58,924 nt of DNA from Planctomycetaceae bacterium (GTDB lineage Bacteria > Planctomycetota > Planctomycetia > Planctomycetales > Planctomycetaceae). The stretch covers positions 1 to 58,924 of the forward strand of contig JAKFVC010000143.1 of assembly GCA_021732415.1 (NCBI GenBank). Direction: 5' to 3'. The notes under the pieces are model-generated. The model was not told where the DNA came from and did no database searches. It saw only the letters and a list, made by a program, of their open reading frames with translations. A program made the translations under genes and the position numbers. Of the stretch, positions 15,267 to 24,224 are shown piece by piece (the first letter of the stretch is position 1; each line of letters begins with the position of its first letter).

Positions 15267-17447
15267 TCAATAATCGCTGGCTTCTTCTTCCTTGCCGCTG
15301 TCGAATCCTGAGAAGCTCGCCTCGGCGACCTTGCGAATCCGCCGTTCGTCGACTTCAGCCTTCAGACGTGCGATGGCCTCGGCGACTGGGATGGCACCCA
15401 GGTCTCCGTCCAGACGATCGCGTACGGCGACTGTGCCCGCTTCGGCATCGCGGCCGCCGACGACCATCATGTAGGGGATCAACTCCAACTGCGCGTCGCG
15501 GATCTTGGCGTTGACCTTGGCACTCCGCAGATCGGTGGTCACACGGAAACCCGCGTCACGGAATTGCTGAGCAACCTGTTTTGCGTAGTCGTCGAACTTC
15601 TCGCCGATCGGCATGACTCGGACTTGCTCGGGAGCCAGCCACAGCGGGAAGGCACCGGCGAAATGTTCGATCAACATGCCGACAAATCGTTCCATCGAAC
15701 CGAACGGAGCACGATGGATCATCACCGGACGATGGGCCTTGTTGTCCGCGCCAACGTATTCCAGCTTGAACCGCTCCGGCAGATTAAAATCGAGCTGCAC
15801 GGTCCCCAACTGCCATTCGCGGCCGATGCAGTCACGGACCATAAAGTCGGTCTTCGGACCGTAGAAGGCTGCTTCGCCCTCCATCGCGGTGAACGGCAGG
15901 CCCATGTCGGTTAGCACATTGCGCAGAGTGTCTTCGGCCTTCTGCCAGTTCTCTTCGCTGCCCACGTACTTCGACTTGTTCTTCGAATCCCGCAACGACA
16001 ACTGCACGCGGTAGTTGGTCAGCCCGACGCTGCCCAACACGAACCGCACAAGGTTCAACGTCTGACGGAATTCCTCTTCGACTTGTTCCGCAGTGCAGAA
16101 CAAGTGGGCGTCATCCTGGGTCAATCCGCGCACACGCAGCAGGCCGTTCAACTCACCGGATTGTTCATGGCGATAGACTGTACCAAATTCAGCCAGGCGA
16201 ACCGGCAGATCACGGTAACTGCGGGGCTGAGCCGCGTACATCTGCACGTGATGCGGACAGTTCATCGGCTTGAGTAGATAGCGTTCTTGCGAATGTTCCC
16301 ATTCCCGCAGCAAGTCAATCTTGGCGTCGACGGTAGGCAGCGCTTTATAGGTGGCAAACTTCGCCCCCATCAACGCGGCCGCTTCGAGCAACTTCGCTTC
16401 TTCGGCCTCTGGCAGATTGTTTTCGCGCAACCGACGAATCCAGAAGTCGACCAGCGCCCCCGCATCGTGGCCGAAAATCGGAGCAAACTGCGATTCACGG
16501 TAATACGGGAAGTGGCCGCTGGTTTCGTACATCTCGACCCGGCCGATGTGGGGCGAGTAAACCGGGGTGTACCCCAATCGCAGCAGTTCCTTCTTGATAA
16601 AATCTTCCAGAGTCGCCCGGATGGTGGCTCCCTTGGGCAGCCACAGACTCAGGCCCGGGCCGACTTCAGTGCTGATGGCAAACAGTCCGAGTTGCTTGCC
16701 CAGGACGCGATGATCGCGACGCTTGGCCTCTTCGATCTGAGTCAGATAGGCGTCCATGTCGGCCTTGCTGAACCAGGCGGTGCCGTACAGACGCTGCAAC
16801 TGCTTGTTGCTGGCGTCACCCTTCCAGTACGAACCGGCCACTGACAGCAGTTTGAACGCCTTGATCCGTCCGGCGTCGGGAATGTGCGGACCGCGGCAGA
16901 GATCGACAAACTCACCTTGACGATAGAAACTCATCGAAGCATGGTCGGCGAGACCGGTCTGGATATGCTCAACTTTGAGACCTTGCTTCAGACCATCGCA
17001 GAACGCGACCGATTCATCACGCCCCAGCGAGAAGCGCTCAAACGGTTCCGCTGCTTTCACGATCTCGGCCATCTCGGCTTCGATCTTGGGAAAATCTTCT
17101 TCGCTGATTTTGTGTGAGAGGTCGAAGTCGTAGTAGTAGCCGTGCCCGGTGGTCGGACCGAACGCCAGATTGACATCGGGCCACAGTCGCATGACCGCAC
17201 GGGCCATGACGTGGGCGGTCGAGTGCCGCAGGACGGCCAGCGCCGCGGCGTCTTTTTCGGTCAGCAACTTCAACTTGACGGGGCCTTCAGCCGGCAATGG
17301 CAGCTTCAAGTCGACGACTTTGCCATTCACTTCCGCCGCGATACAGGCATTTGCCAAACGCTGACCGATACTTGAGGCCACGTCCCAGGCGCTGCTGCCG
17401 TCGGCGTACTCTTTCACAGAACCATCGGGGAGTTCAACAGAAATCAT
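15267..17447 (-). CDS. thrS: Threonine-tRNA ligase
   Basis: Charges tRNA-Thr in the cytoplasm. Order seen: TGS domain from residue 1 ([10 protein letters not shown]), the editing-domain motif [21 protein letters not shown], then the class II core with [41 protein letters not shown], and a C-terminal anticodon-binding domain ([12 protein letters not shown]). The protein is about 726 residues, longer than the ~640 of E. coli ThrRS. An extra segment of roughly 60 residues lies between [13 protein letters not shown] and KPMNCP, rich in Leu, Ala and Glu. ATG 17447 is chosen because ThrRS proteins begin at the TGS domain; ATG 17456 lies closer to the AAGGA site and is possible. No T-box leader is apparent upstream. 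Confidence 0.97.
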   Translation of the reverse strand: MISVELPDGSVKEYADGSSAWDVASSIGQRLANACIAAEVNGKVVDLKLPLPAEGPVKLKLLTEKDAAALAVLRHSTAHVMARAVMRLWPDVNLAFGPTTGHGYYYDFDLSHKISEEDFPKIEAEMAEIVKAAEPFERFSLGRDESVAFCDGLKQGLKVEHIQTGLADHASMSFYRQGEFVDLCRGPHIPDAGRIKAFKLLSVAGSYWKGDASNKQLQRLYGTAWFSKADMDAYLTQIEEAKRRDHRVLGKQLGLFAISTEVGPGLSLWLPKGATIRATLEDFIKKELLRLGYTPVYSPHIGRVEMYETSGHFPYYRESQFAPIFGHDAGALVDFWIRRLRENNLPEAEEAKLLEAAALMGAKFATYKALPTVDAKIDLLREWEHSQERYLLKPMNCPHHVQMYAAQPRSYRDLPVRLAEFGTVYRHEQSGELNGLLRVRGLTQDDAHLFCTAEQVEEEFRQTLNLVRFVLGSVGLTNYRVQLSLRDSKNKSKYVGSEENWQKAEDTLRNVLTDMGLPFTAMEGEAAFYGPKTDFMVRDCIGREWQLGTVQLDFNLPERFKLEYVGADNKAHRPVMIHRAPFGSMERFVGMLIEHFAGAFPLWLAPEQVRVMPIGEKFDDYAKQVAQQFRDAGFRVTTDLRSAKVNAKIRDAQLELIPYMMVVGGRDAEAGTVAVRDRLDGDLGAIPVAEAIARLKAEVDERRIRKVAEASFSGFDSGKEEEASDY

Positions 17448-17592
17448 GGAGCACATTGTCCTTACGTAAACCGGACGGGCCACTTTCCCGGAGAGCCACC
17501 CGAACCAAGGGCGAAGTTCTCTCGCGGCCAAGCATCGGCCCGCACGTGTGATACCGAACAGAAGGTCAAGTCGTCAAGAAGGTTCGGACTTC

Positions 17593-17679
17593 CCCCCCGT
17601 GGCAGACGCTGCCAGCGTCCGCGTCCCCCAAATTAACATGACCTTATGAAACCGACGCTAGCAGCGTCGGCCACGGGGG
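17593..17679. repeat. Family A inverted pair
   Basis: GTGGCAGACGCTGCCAGCGT at the left (17593-17623) and CCGACGCTAGCAGCGTCGG at the right (17652-17679), bounded by runs of C and G. The left copy has the only mismatched (A/C) variable pair seen in the family. The rest of the 440-bp gap between thrS and 17891 shows no gene. Confidence 0.85.
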
Positions 17680-17890
17680 CGATTTCATTGCCGATCCCTA
17701 TCGATCGTTCCGGTTCTGCATGGCAGTCCTGCTTTTCCGGCCCCCGAATTCCGATTTGAATGAGAAACTAAAGCCCGCACGCATTCGCACGCCTTGATTC
17801 CACTCGGCGGGCTCAACAAAATGGAGGAATAAGCCTACGAGCGCGACGAACTGCCCACGCCGCTGAGAAAATCCCCTTGGAGCTTCCCCG

Positions 17891-18139
17891 ATGTCGAGTC
17901 CCCAGACCGCCCGCCAAATCCTGGACCGGCACTATCTCGAAATCCGCAGCAAGATTCTCGACCTGGCTGCCAGCCTGGACCGGGTCGAACGCGCCGCGGA
18001 AGACAGCGTTAAAGATGACCCGCGCCTCGCCAAGTTGCGGAGCGGTATCGAACTACTGCTGACTCCCGGAACCGATCGCGCTGAGCGAGTACAGATGCTG
18101 TTTAGCGATGCCTATGTTGAGAATTGGATGAAGAAGTGA
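17891..18139 (+). CDS. Small helical hypothetical protein
   Basis: An 82-residue protein, almost wholly helical by eye ([20 protein letters not shown], then [19 protein letters not shown]), with heptad-like spacing suggesting a coiled coil, and ending in YVENWMKK. No signal peptide or metal motif. I do not recognise the family. It lies 103 bp upstream of the EboC-like gene on the same strand and could be co-transcribed with it, but it does not resemble any Ebo protein I know. Confidence 0.65.
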   Translation: MSSPQTARQILDRHYLEIRSKILDLAASLDRVERAAEDSVKDDPRLAKLRSGIELLLTPGTDRAERVQMLFSDAYVENWMKK

Positions 18140-18242
18140 CCTCCCGCTCGGCGTCCTCTCACTTGAAGACTCACTCGCGGCATGCCCAACAGCCGAGATA
18201 GACTCACCACCATCCAAGACGATCACACCTTCGAGGTTGACG

Positions 18243-19079
18243 ATGTACTTTATCGATCCCCACGTTCACATGATCTCCCGCACGACCGACGACTACGAGC
18301 GTATGACTCGGATGGGGTGCGTCGCAATCAGCGAGCCGGCGTTCTGGGCGGGCTACGATCGGGGCAGCGCGGCGAGTTTCCATGACTACTTCCGGCAACT
18401 GACCGAATTCGAACCGATGCGCGCCGGGTGGTCCGGAATCCAGCACTATACGTGGCTCTGCATCAACGCCAAAGAGGCTGAAAATGTCTCGCTGGCCCGC
18501 GAAGTCATCAAGCTGATTCCCGAGTTTCTTGACCGCCCCAACGTCCTGGGGATCGGTGAGATCGGTCTCAACAAGAACACGCTGAACGAGTCGACGATTT
18601 TTCAAGAACACGTGGATCTGGCGGTGCGGATGAACCAGCAGATCCTGATTCATACCCCGCACTTGCAGGACAAGTTCAAAGGGACGCACATGATCGTCGA
18701 CATGCTGCGTGCTGACTCGCGAGTCCAGCCGCAGCGCGTCCTGATTGACCATGTCGAAGAGCACACCGTTCGTCTGGCGAAAGACCACGGCTTCTGGTGT
18801 GCAATGACGCTGTATCCCACTACCAAGTGTACTCCCGCCCGCGCCGCCGACATCATCGAACAGTACGGCGACGAGCAAATCATGGTGAATTCGGCTGGCG
18901 ACTGGGGGCCGTCAAATCCTCTCGCGGTGCCTGATTTCATCCAGGAAATGCGGAAACGCGGACATTCGGAAACGAAGATCAAGAAGATCGTTTACGATAA
19001 CCCGTTGCAATTCTTCAGTCAGAGCAAGAATTTCCAATTCAAGTCGCCCGATATCACCTATGGGGCAGGCAAGCCGTAA
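18243..19079 (+). CDS. EboC-like TatD-family metal-dependent hydrolase
   Basis: A 278-residue protein. Metal-site motifs of the TatD amidohydrolase fold are all present: DPHVH (His7, His9), [24 protein letters not shown], and NSAGDWG. The opening [17 protein letters not shown] and the later [14 protein letters not shown] match what I recall of EboC, one of the proteins of the ebo cluster linked to export or assembly of secondary metabolites in cyanobacteria and other bacteria. The other ebo genes (EboA, UbiA-type EboB, dehydroquinate-synthase-like EboD, EboE, EboF) are not here. Start ATG 18243, with GAGGT upstream. Confidence 0.85.
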   Translation: MYFIDPHVHMISRTTDDYERMTRMGCVAISEPAFWAGYDRGSAASFHDYFRQLTEFEPMRAGWSGIQHYTWLCINAKEAENVSLAREVIKLIPEFLDRPNVLGIGEIGLNKNTLNESTIFQEHVDLAVRMNQQILIHTPHLQDKFKGTHMIVDMLRADSRVQPQRVLIDHVEEHTVRLAKDHGFWCAMTLYPTTKCTPARAADIIEQYGDEQIMVNSAGDWGPSNPLAVPDFIQEMRKRGHSETKIKKIVYDNPLQFFSQSKNFQFKSPDITYGAGKP

Positions 19080-19084
19080 GCCGC

Positions 19085-19160
19085 GTAGCCTGACTCTCCA
19101 GAGTCAGGCGATTCTCCCCAGCTATTCGAATTCGCCCGACTCTGGAGAGTCAGGCTACGG
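19085..19160. repeat. Family C inverted pair
   Basis: GTAGCCTGACTCTCCAGAGT at 19085 and onward, answered by CTCTGGAGAGTCAGGCTAC ending at 19158. The inner stem is CTGACTCT/AGAGTCAG, with a T-A pair where other copies have C-G. It ends 16 bp before the Uma2 gene. Confidence 0.9.
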
Positions 19161-19175
19161 ATCGAGTACCGCACC

Positions 19176-19628
19176 ATGAGTCTCCCGAGTGCCCCGCATT
19201 GCTCGATCCTGACCCGCTTGACTAAGTGGAGTCACACCGGTCTCGCGCAGAAACGCGTGGGCATTCGCGTTCAATGTCCCATCGAAAGTCCCGATTGGGA
19301 CACACCGATGGTGCCCGACATCGCCTGGGTGCAGGACAAGAATTACTATCGAGCCCACCCGACTGCGAGCGAAGTCCAACTGATCATCGAAGTGGCCGAC
19401 CAGTCGACGTTAGTCGAAGATTGCGAAGTCAAGATGGAGATCCTGGCGCGGGCCAAGGTCCCCGAATACTGGGTCGTCAATCTGCACGATTGCCTGGTCT
19501 ATGTGTTCCGCAAGCCGGGCGCGATGGCCTATCAAGAGATCCGCACGCTGTCATTCAAGGACGAACTCAGCCCGGCCGCGTTTCCGGAGCTCAAACTGCC
19601 GGTGCTGTCGTTGCTAGCGGTACCGTAG
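19176..19628 (+). pseudogene. Uma2-family (DUF820) PD-(D/E)XK protein, probably 5'-truncated
   Basis: A 150-residue protein whose body matches the Uma2/DUF820 family: PDIAWV, then LIIEVADQS and the helix with CEVKMEILARAKVPEYWVVN, giving the D...ExV...K layout of the restriction-endonuclease fold. Family members are usually about 190 residues and begin with a helix plus a YELIDGE-like strand. Here the sequence starts at what is normally residue ~40 (SLPSAPHCSILTRL). Upstream lies a family C pair, not coding sequence. The gene is framed by family C pairs on both sides (16 bp before, 4 bp after), so it may be a remnant or a repeat-bounded cassette. Function of the family is unknown. Confidence 0.6.
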
Positions 19629-19632
19629 GCGT

Positions 19633-19702
19633 CCGTAGCCCGACTCTCCGAGTCGGGTGCTTTTCAACGTCGAACTACCCGACTCGGAGAGTCGGGCTAC
19701 GG
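19633..19702. repeat. Family C inverted pair
   Basis: CCGTAGCCCGACTCTCCGAG at 19633 pairs with CTCGGAGAGTCGGGCTACGG ending at 19702; the 26-bp arms are perfect. It separates the convergent Uma2 and nuclease-like genes and abuts the latter's stop codon. Confidence 0.92.
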
Positions 19703-20389
19703 CTACGCGGCCCGCCGCTTGCGTTTTGGAATCTCATACAGCCAAGCATGCCCGAGCTTCCCCGCCGTCCGTATGGCCTCAGTCTTCCTCAGGCAATAGG
19801 CCACCTTCTGAGCCAACCAGCGAGGGATCTTCGCGCACTTGGCGAGGTCTTCGGTCGTAAACGCCGCAGGCAAAGTGGCAGGCAGCAGCTTTTGCAGATC
19901 CTTGATGGTCCGCAATTCATGACGATGTTCCACCGACCGCAGCGACCGATCAGAAACCCGGTACGTCTTCCCCTTCCACCGCTTTGCCGGCTTGGAAATC
20001 CGCTGCTCTTCCTGAATCGTCAGCAAGACTTCCAAAGTCAACTGCGGATGCGGGAAGACTCCAACAAAGTGCACGAGTTCATGGAACAGCGTAAACAGTG
20101 TCTCGCGAGTCGGACTCCAGCGCTGTGAGATGATCTCAACTCCGGCTTTATCGCGCGTGATGAGATACTTCCGGGCCGCGAGGGGCTTGACGATCCATAC
20201 ATGGTGGCCGTCATCCAGCAGTTGTCGCGTTTTGCTGCGCAGGGCAGCCAACGCCGCAGACTGGATTTCAATCAGCCGAGGATGCTCGTGATCCACGACA
20301 TCGATCCGATATTCGCCAACCCAGGCTTCCGTTTCGGAAGTGGCGTTCTCGTAGAGTGCTTTTAACTGGCGATGCAGAGACGTTTCCAT
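19703..20389 (-). CDS. Conserved protein, possible PD-(D/E)XK nuclease with C-terminal winged helix
   Basis: A 228-residue soluble protein. Near the N-terminus GEYRIDVVDHEHPRLIEIQ has the spacing of a PD-(D/E)XK nuclease core (Asp...Glu-X-Gln in place of Lys), followed by a helix (RSKTRQLLDDG) and HHVWIVKPLAARKYL. The C-terminal ~70 residues (TTEDLAKCAKIPRWLAQKVA and on to LYEIP) look like a winged helix. I recall similar planctomycete proteins without a known function. The nuclease assignment is inference and the motif lacks the usual catalytic Lys. It is separated from its neighbours by repeats on both sides. Confidence 0.7.
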   Translation of the reverse strand: METSLHRQLKALYENATSETEAWVGEYRIDVVDHEHPRLIEIQSAALAALRSKTRQLLDDGHHVWIVKPLAARKYLITRDKAGVEIISQRWSPTRETLFTLFHELVHFVGVFPHPQLTLEVLLTIQEEQRISKPAKRWKGKTYRVSDRSLRSVEHRHELRTIKDLQKLLPATLPAAFTTEDLAKCAKIPRWLAQKVAYCLRKTEAIRTAGKLGHAWLYEIPKRKRRAA

Positions 20390-20416
20390 GCGAGAACCAT
20401 CCGTGGCAGCGCGCGT

Positions 20417-20500
20417 GTCCGTGGCCGACGCTGCCAGCGTCGGTACGTTCGGTCGTAATTTTCAAGGGGATTCGCAGACGCTAGCAGCGTCTGCCACGAG
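20417..20500. repeat. Family A inverted pair
   Basis: The left copy GTGGCCGACGCTGCCAGCGT has a C-G variable pair; the right copy GCAGACGCTAGCAGCGTCTG has an A-T pair. They are in opposite orientation. Confidence 0.88.
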
Positions 20501-20565
20501 GGCGGGATGGTAGGACAACCCGCTTGATGTGTCGAGAGGGGTTGTGTGGGGCCAACTCGGCGACT

Positions 20566-20617
20566 CAGCGCCGCTGCGTGAGGTTTCTCAATTCACACGC
20601 AGAGGCGCTGAGGCGCG
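20566..20617. repeat. Inverted pair with CAGCGCC/GGCGCTG arms
   Basis: CAGCGCCGCTGCGTGAG on the left, CACACGCAGAGGCGCTGAGG on the right, around a TTTCTCAA loop. It sits just downstream of the pilin-like gene and could end its transcript. Confidence 0.55.
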
Positions 20618-20632
20618 GATCAAGCAGGCAAA

Positions 20633-21124
20633 TCAGGCGTCAGGAGCCGCTTCGATGGTGGTCTCGACTTGCGAGGCATCATCATCGGCTTCAACGCGAT
20701 TGAGGTCACCCAGGGAAGATTCGTCGGGTTGCAAGAAGGCGGCTTCATCCTGAATGTTATCCGCTTCGCCATCCCGGCGTTCGTTCTTTTGAGGTCGTTT
20801 CTCCGGCTGTGGTTTTTCACGCGATGGCACGGCTTGGTCGCCAACGAAGTCAGCATCCAGATCGGCAATCGACAGCCGGACGTCGCGCTGGGTGAACCAG
20901 GAACTCGCAGTCCACGCGCGGCATCCAGTATGCCCGGCAACATAGTACGACTGATTCAAACTGCGAACAGCATGACTGACGTCTCGATATTCGCGTTCGA
21001 CCGAAGTCGACAGCATGTTCATCCCAACAGTCCCACCCAACACACCGAGCGTGGACACCGCGATCAATTCCGCCGACACAATCGCACCGGCTTCATCTCT
21101 CCAAAAGCTGCGCCAAAGGGGCAT
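20633..21124 (-). CDS. Flp/Tad-type pilin-like protein with acidic C-terminal extension
   Basis: A 163-residue protein. The N-terminus FWRDEAGAIVSAELIAVSTL has the class IV Flp pilin layout: a basic leader, Gly before a cleavage site, a Glu five to six residues in, then a hydrophobic helix (to ~residue 40). REYRDVSHAVRSLNQSYYV continues the helix as in planctomycete Flp-like proteins I recall. The C-terminal ~85 residues are hydrophilic and acidic (EKPQPEKRPQKNERRD and on), unusual for Flp pilins of ~60 residues. No tad or prepilin-peptidase gene adjoins it. ATG 21124 has an AAGGAG site, so the longer frame is rejected. Confidence 0.72.
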   Translation of the reverse strand: MPLWRSFWRDEAGAIVSAELIAVSTLGVLGGTVGMNMLSTSVEREYRDVSHAVRSLNQSYYVAGHTGCRAWTASSWFTQRDVRLSIADLDADFVGDQAVPSREKPQPEKRPQKNERRDGEADNIQDEAAFLQPDESSLGDLNRVEADDDASQVETTIEAAPDA

Positions 21125-21320
21125 GGTTTCACTCCTTGGAACGGCCGGAAACCGCAGCAAATGCCAAATCTGCCCCAGCGTCCGGTGTATCAAATGATTA
21201 ACACATCGTTCCGATTGTAGGGATTATAACGATTACTCACAATACCCACTCTACGCAGTCTTTTCATTTTGTAAACCTTTCGAAGCACGAGACATGGAGT
21301 CATTACTCCCGCCAATTCAA

Positions 21321-21407
21321 TTAAAGGACAGGCATATATTGATCACACCAAGATCAACGTTGGTGAGCGACCTTCGCCCGCCAGTCAGCAATATGCCTGT
21401 CCTTTAG
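21321..21407. repeat. Inverted pair, family G (AGGACAGGCAT)
   Basis: TTAAAGGACAGGCATAT (21321-21337) and ATATGCCTGTCCTTTAG (21391-21407). The same core occurs at 37198-37243. With the terminator next to it this accounts for the 380-bp gap before 21505. Confidence 0.8.
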
Positions 21408-21422
21408 TTGGGAACTGGGCTT

Positions 21423-21465
21423 GAAATAAAAAGGCTCTGCCGTCGTTAAAGAGAGCAGAGCCTTT
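21423..21465 (-). terminator. Rho-independent terminator of the DUF1559-fusion gene
   Basis: On the minus strand AAAGGCTCTGC (21465-21455) pairs with GCAGAGCCTTT (21440-21430) across a 14-nt loop, followed by TTTATTT. It begins 40 bp after the stop codon at 21505. Confidence 0.85.
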
Positions 21466-21504
21466 GTGTTGCGTCGAAATTGTAACTGCGAGTGGAGACG
21501 AAGA

Positions 21505-24111
21505 CTAGAATTCACCCATGTCTTCGCCGCCGTGGATTGTGGAAAGCGCTTCGAAGACTTTGGGATCGATGTTCTGACTGACTGCTCGGACCGATCCGTC
21601 TCCCAGCAGGACGTTGATCATTCCGACATGCGGACTTCCAATTCCGTCAGGACCGTTGATGTAGGGTTTGGTCGTGAGAGCTCGAATCGTTGCTGTGCCT
21701 CCCTGGGCCCATGGACCGAAATCCTTGGATGCATCGGTAATCATCATCGTATTTGACAGACCGTCAGTCACATCTCGGAACCGGACAACTCGATCATAGC
21801 CGAACATTCCGACCTTGTTGTCGGTGATCGGTAGAGTCGCCGCATCTTTGCCGAGGCCCGCGATTCCCACATAATTTGTCACTCCATATCCGTCCCGAAC
21901 TGACGGACTGGATTGCGACGGATTCAACAGAATGGCGAGCGGCGTTTTCACGGTTTCATTGGATTTGTCTTTCCAGCCGGCTTTCATATCCACTTTGTTG
22001 AAGAGGGGGGCTTGGTCAAGATAGGGCAGGATGTCGACAATCCAACTTAACCGTTCTTCGGGCTTCAATTTGGGATTGGGCCGAGTTCCCGGTGGTAACT
22101 GATTATTAGTGTCGTGGTAATTGTGTAACGACAGCGCCAATTGCTTGAGATTGTTCTTGGACTGTGACCGCCTCGCCGCTTCACGAGCTTGCTGGACTGC
22201 TGGCAGCAACAATGCGATCATCACCGCAACCACTCCGACAGATTCGACCCCGCCTCCACCACCGGCCCCGGGAATGGGCAATGCCGGTAGTGAATTGCGG
22301 CTGTACCATTTGATGCCTTCGTCGTCGACCGTGCTCATGCTGAGGTTCGGAAACAGCGGGCTGATGACCTCTTCGACCGGAGGAATGTCATCACCTGAGA
22401 TCGGGAATTCCGCCGATTCATCGATCTTCTTCCCCGCTTGCTCTCGCAACTTACGCCATTCGACCATGCCCAGTTCGGCAAATGAGATTCCCGTCGGGGC
22501 GAGGTTCAGCACGGAACGAATCCCGGAGCGCGGATCGCTGTAACCGAACGACGAGAATTTCGCTGGGAACTCGGTGAGAGCCTCGGTGATGTCTGCCGCA
22601 GCTTCCCAGTGCGGCAGTTTTCCATCGATGCGCTTCAGGTGGGCTTCGACGGTCTGCGAAGTCGAGCCGATGATCAACCATTCCTTATCGACGACCCACG
22701 ATGGGCTGAAGAATGCGACGGGGCCGGCGAATTGAATGGTATGCACGCTACGGCCATTGACGTCTTTCGTACGAAACTTGGCGTTCTCGCCCGCGAGTTT
22801 CATCCCGAGTGCTTCCACTTTTTGCAATGCGCTCAGCAGCTTCTTGGCATCGTCGACTTCGATCAGCAGGGCTCCGGCGGGGATCATGCCACTCGCGGCC
22901 GGGTCGACGAATCCCGCAAACGTCTCTCCCAATGGATCGAGAACATCATCGACGAGATCAAATCCGAGTTCTGCCTGGAATTTCTCGCGCAGTTCGTCCG
23001 CCGTGGGAGTGCCCGGCGGTGCAAACGCGTCATGTCCCTGCTTGGCCCAATTGAGCATCGCCTTGGTAAATTTCGAGACATCAAATTGGAAGACGGAGAA
23101 ATACTCGCACCCTTTGGGAAATGGCGGCAGGTCCTTCATCGTCATCTGTTGCTGATCGAACAAGGCCGGAATCCCAGTGCGCGGGGCCGGCGCCTGCAAC
23201 GAGGTTTCGGACCAGATGGCAGCCCCCTTGAAACCCCAGCGCCCCTGCAGCAGTCCGACTTTGTTGAGTCCAGTTTCCTGCAGGACGTCTGCCACTCGCA
23301 CCGGATGCTTGTCTGAACCCGGGATGGGCGGAATGTCCAGGTTTTCCACAATCGCCAGCAGCGATTTGATATCCAGCAGGCCCACCGAAGCGACATCGAA
23401 ATCCTTCGAAGTCCGCAGTTTCTTGACATCCGGATTGGTCGTCAGGTTGGGCGACTTACCGTCAGCGATCTTGATCGCTGCCTCAATCGCCTGTTGGCCG
23501 CCAGCAATCACGAGATGATCGCCGTCGGTCCACCAGCCGATTTCGTAACCGACCGCCCCTGGAATCGCGACGCGTGTCACTTTGCGTCCGCTGATCGTTT
23601 CAGCCTTGGGATTGGCAGCCTGCAAGGGTTCGACGACCAAAGCCGCCAGCTTCGGGGCGAGGTCGGCGGACCCATGCAGTACCAGCGTGACCTGCGGTGC
23701 AGGTCGGCTGGAGATCGTTTCGACGGCCACGGAAATTGAGAAACCCCGTTCGAACAAGCGGGCCACCAATTTCTGGGCAATGACAGCCCCTTCTTCGCCT
23801 GACTCGGAGACGACGAAGTCGAGGAGTCGGTTGACCGTTTTTGTCAGCCCAGACTCGACCAGAGATTTTTGGGCTGCGGTCGCATCCCACGTTTTCTGAT
23901 GAACTTGGAAACCGTCCCAAACATAGAGTGCGACGGGTTTCGCGGGCAGCAATTTCTCGGGGGCGATGTTGGGCGTCGTTTGCCAGCCCAGAATGGACCA
24001 GGTCAGACCACCAATCAGTACGAGGACACAGACGAGTCCCGTGGACACGGCAGCTCGACGAGTTCTGTTTGGCATTCGAGTGAGATCGACCGACGACTGG
24101 GGACGCGACAT
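21505..24111 (-). CDS. Large membrane-anchored protein ending in a DUF1559 domain
   Basis: An 868-residue protein from ATG 24111 (AAGGA upstream). A basic start and one membrane helix (residues ~24-42) lead into ~550 residues of extracytoplasmic sequence with repeated strand-helix units, similar to a planctomycete-specific domain I cannot name securely. From about residue 590 comes a DUF1559 module: a pilin-type helix (VMIALLLPAVQQAREAARRS), NNLKQLALSLHNYHD, and near the end an H-X9-DG motif (HVGMINVLLGDGS). DUF1559 normally follows a prepilin signal at the N-terminus; here the pilin helix is embedded mid-protein, so this is a fusion. Role unknown; probably cell-surface or periplasmic. Confidence 0.85.
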   Translation of the reverse strand: MSRPQSSVDLTRMPNRTRRAAVSTGLVCVLVLIGGLTWSILGWQTTPNIAPEKLLPAKPVALYVWDGFQVHQKTWDATAAQKSLVESGLTKTVNRLLDFVVSESGEEGAVIAQKLVARLFERGFSISVAVETISSRPAPQVTLVLHGSADLAPKLAALVVEPLQAANPKAETISGRKVTRVAIPGAVGYEIGWWTDGDHLVIAGGQQAIEAAIKIADGKSPNLTTNPDVKKLRTSKDFDVASVGLLDIKSLLAIVENLDIPPIPGSDKHPVRVADVLQETGLNKVGLLQGRWGFKGAAIWSETSLQAPAPRTGIPALFDQQQMTMKDLPPFPKGCEYFSVFQFDVSKFTKAMLNWAKQGHDAFAPPGTPTADELREKFQAELGFDLVDDVLDPLGETFAGFVDPAASGMIPAGALLIEVDDAKKLLSALQKVEALGMKLAGENAKFRTKDVNGRSVHTIQFAGPVAFFSPSWVVDKEWLIIGSTSQTVEAHLKRIDGKLPHWEAAADITEALTEFPAKFSSFGYSDPRSGIRSVLNLAPTGISFAELGMVEWRKLREQAGKKIDESAEFPISGDDIPPVEEVISPLFPNLSMSTVDDEGIKWYSRNSLPALPIPGAGGGGGVESVGVVAVMIALLLPAVQQAREAARRSQSKNNLKQLALSLHNYHDTNNQLPPGTRPNPKLKPEERLSWIVDILPYLDQAPLFNKVDMKAGWKDKSNETVKTPLAILLNPSQSSPSVRDGYGVTNYVGIAGLGKDAATLPITDNKVGMFGYDRVVRFRDVTDGLSNTMMITDASKDFGPWAQGGTATIRALTTKPYINGPDGIGSPHVGMINVLLGDGSVRAVSQNIDPKVFEALSTIHGGEDMGEF

Positions 24112-24224
24112 GATGACATCCTTGAATGGGGGAGAAGTCTCTGTGTCGAGCCAACTAAGCCGCAGTGGGACTCGCCGATGAAACGGTCCCACTGCGGTCG
24201 TCGGTCTCTTGTACGTATCTACGA

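Noticed and set aside
17448-17890. T-box or other leader upstream of thrS
   Set aside because: No specifier loop or anti-terminator pattern seen; the region mainly holds a family A pair.
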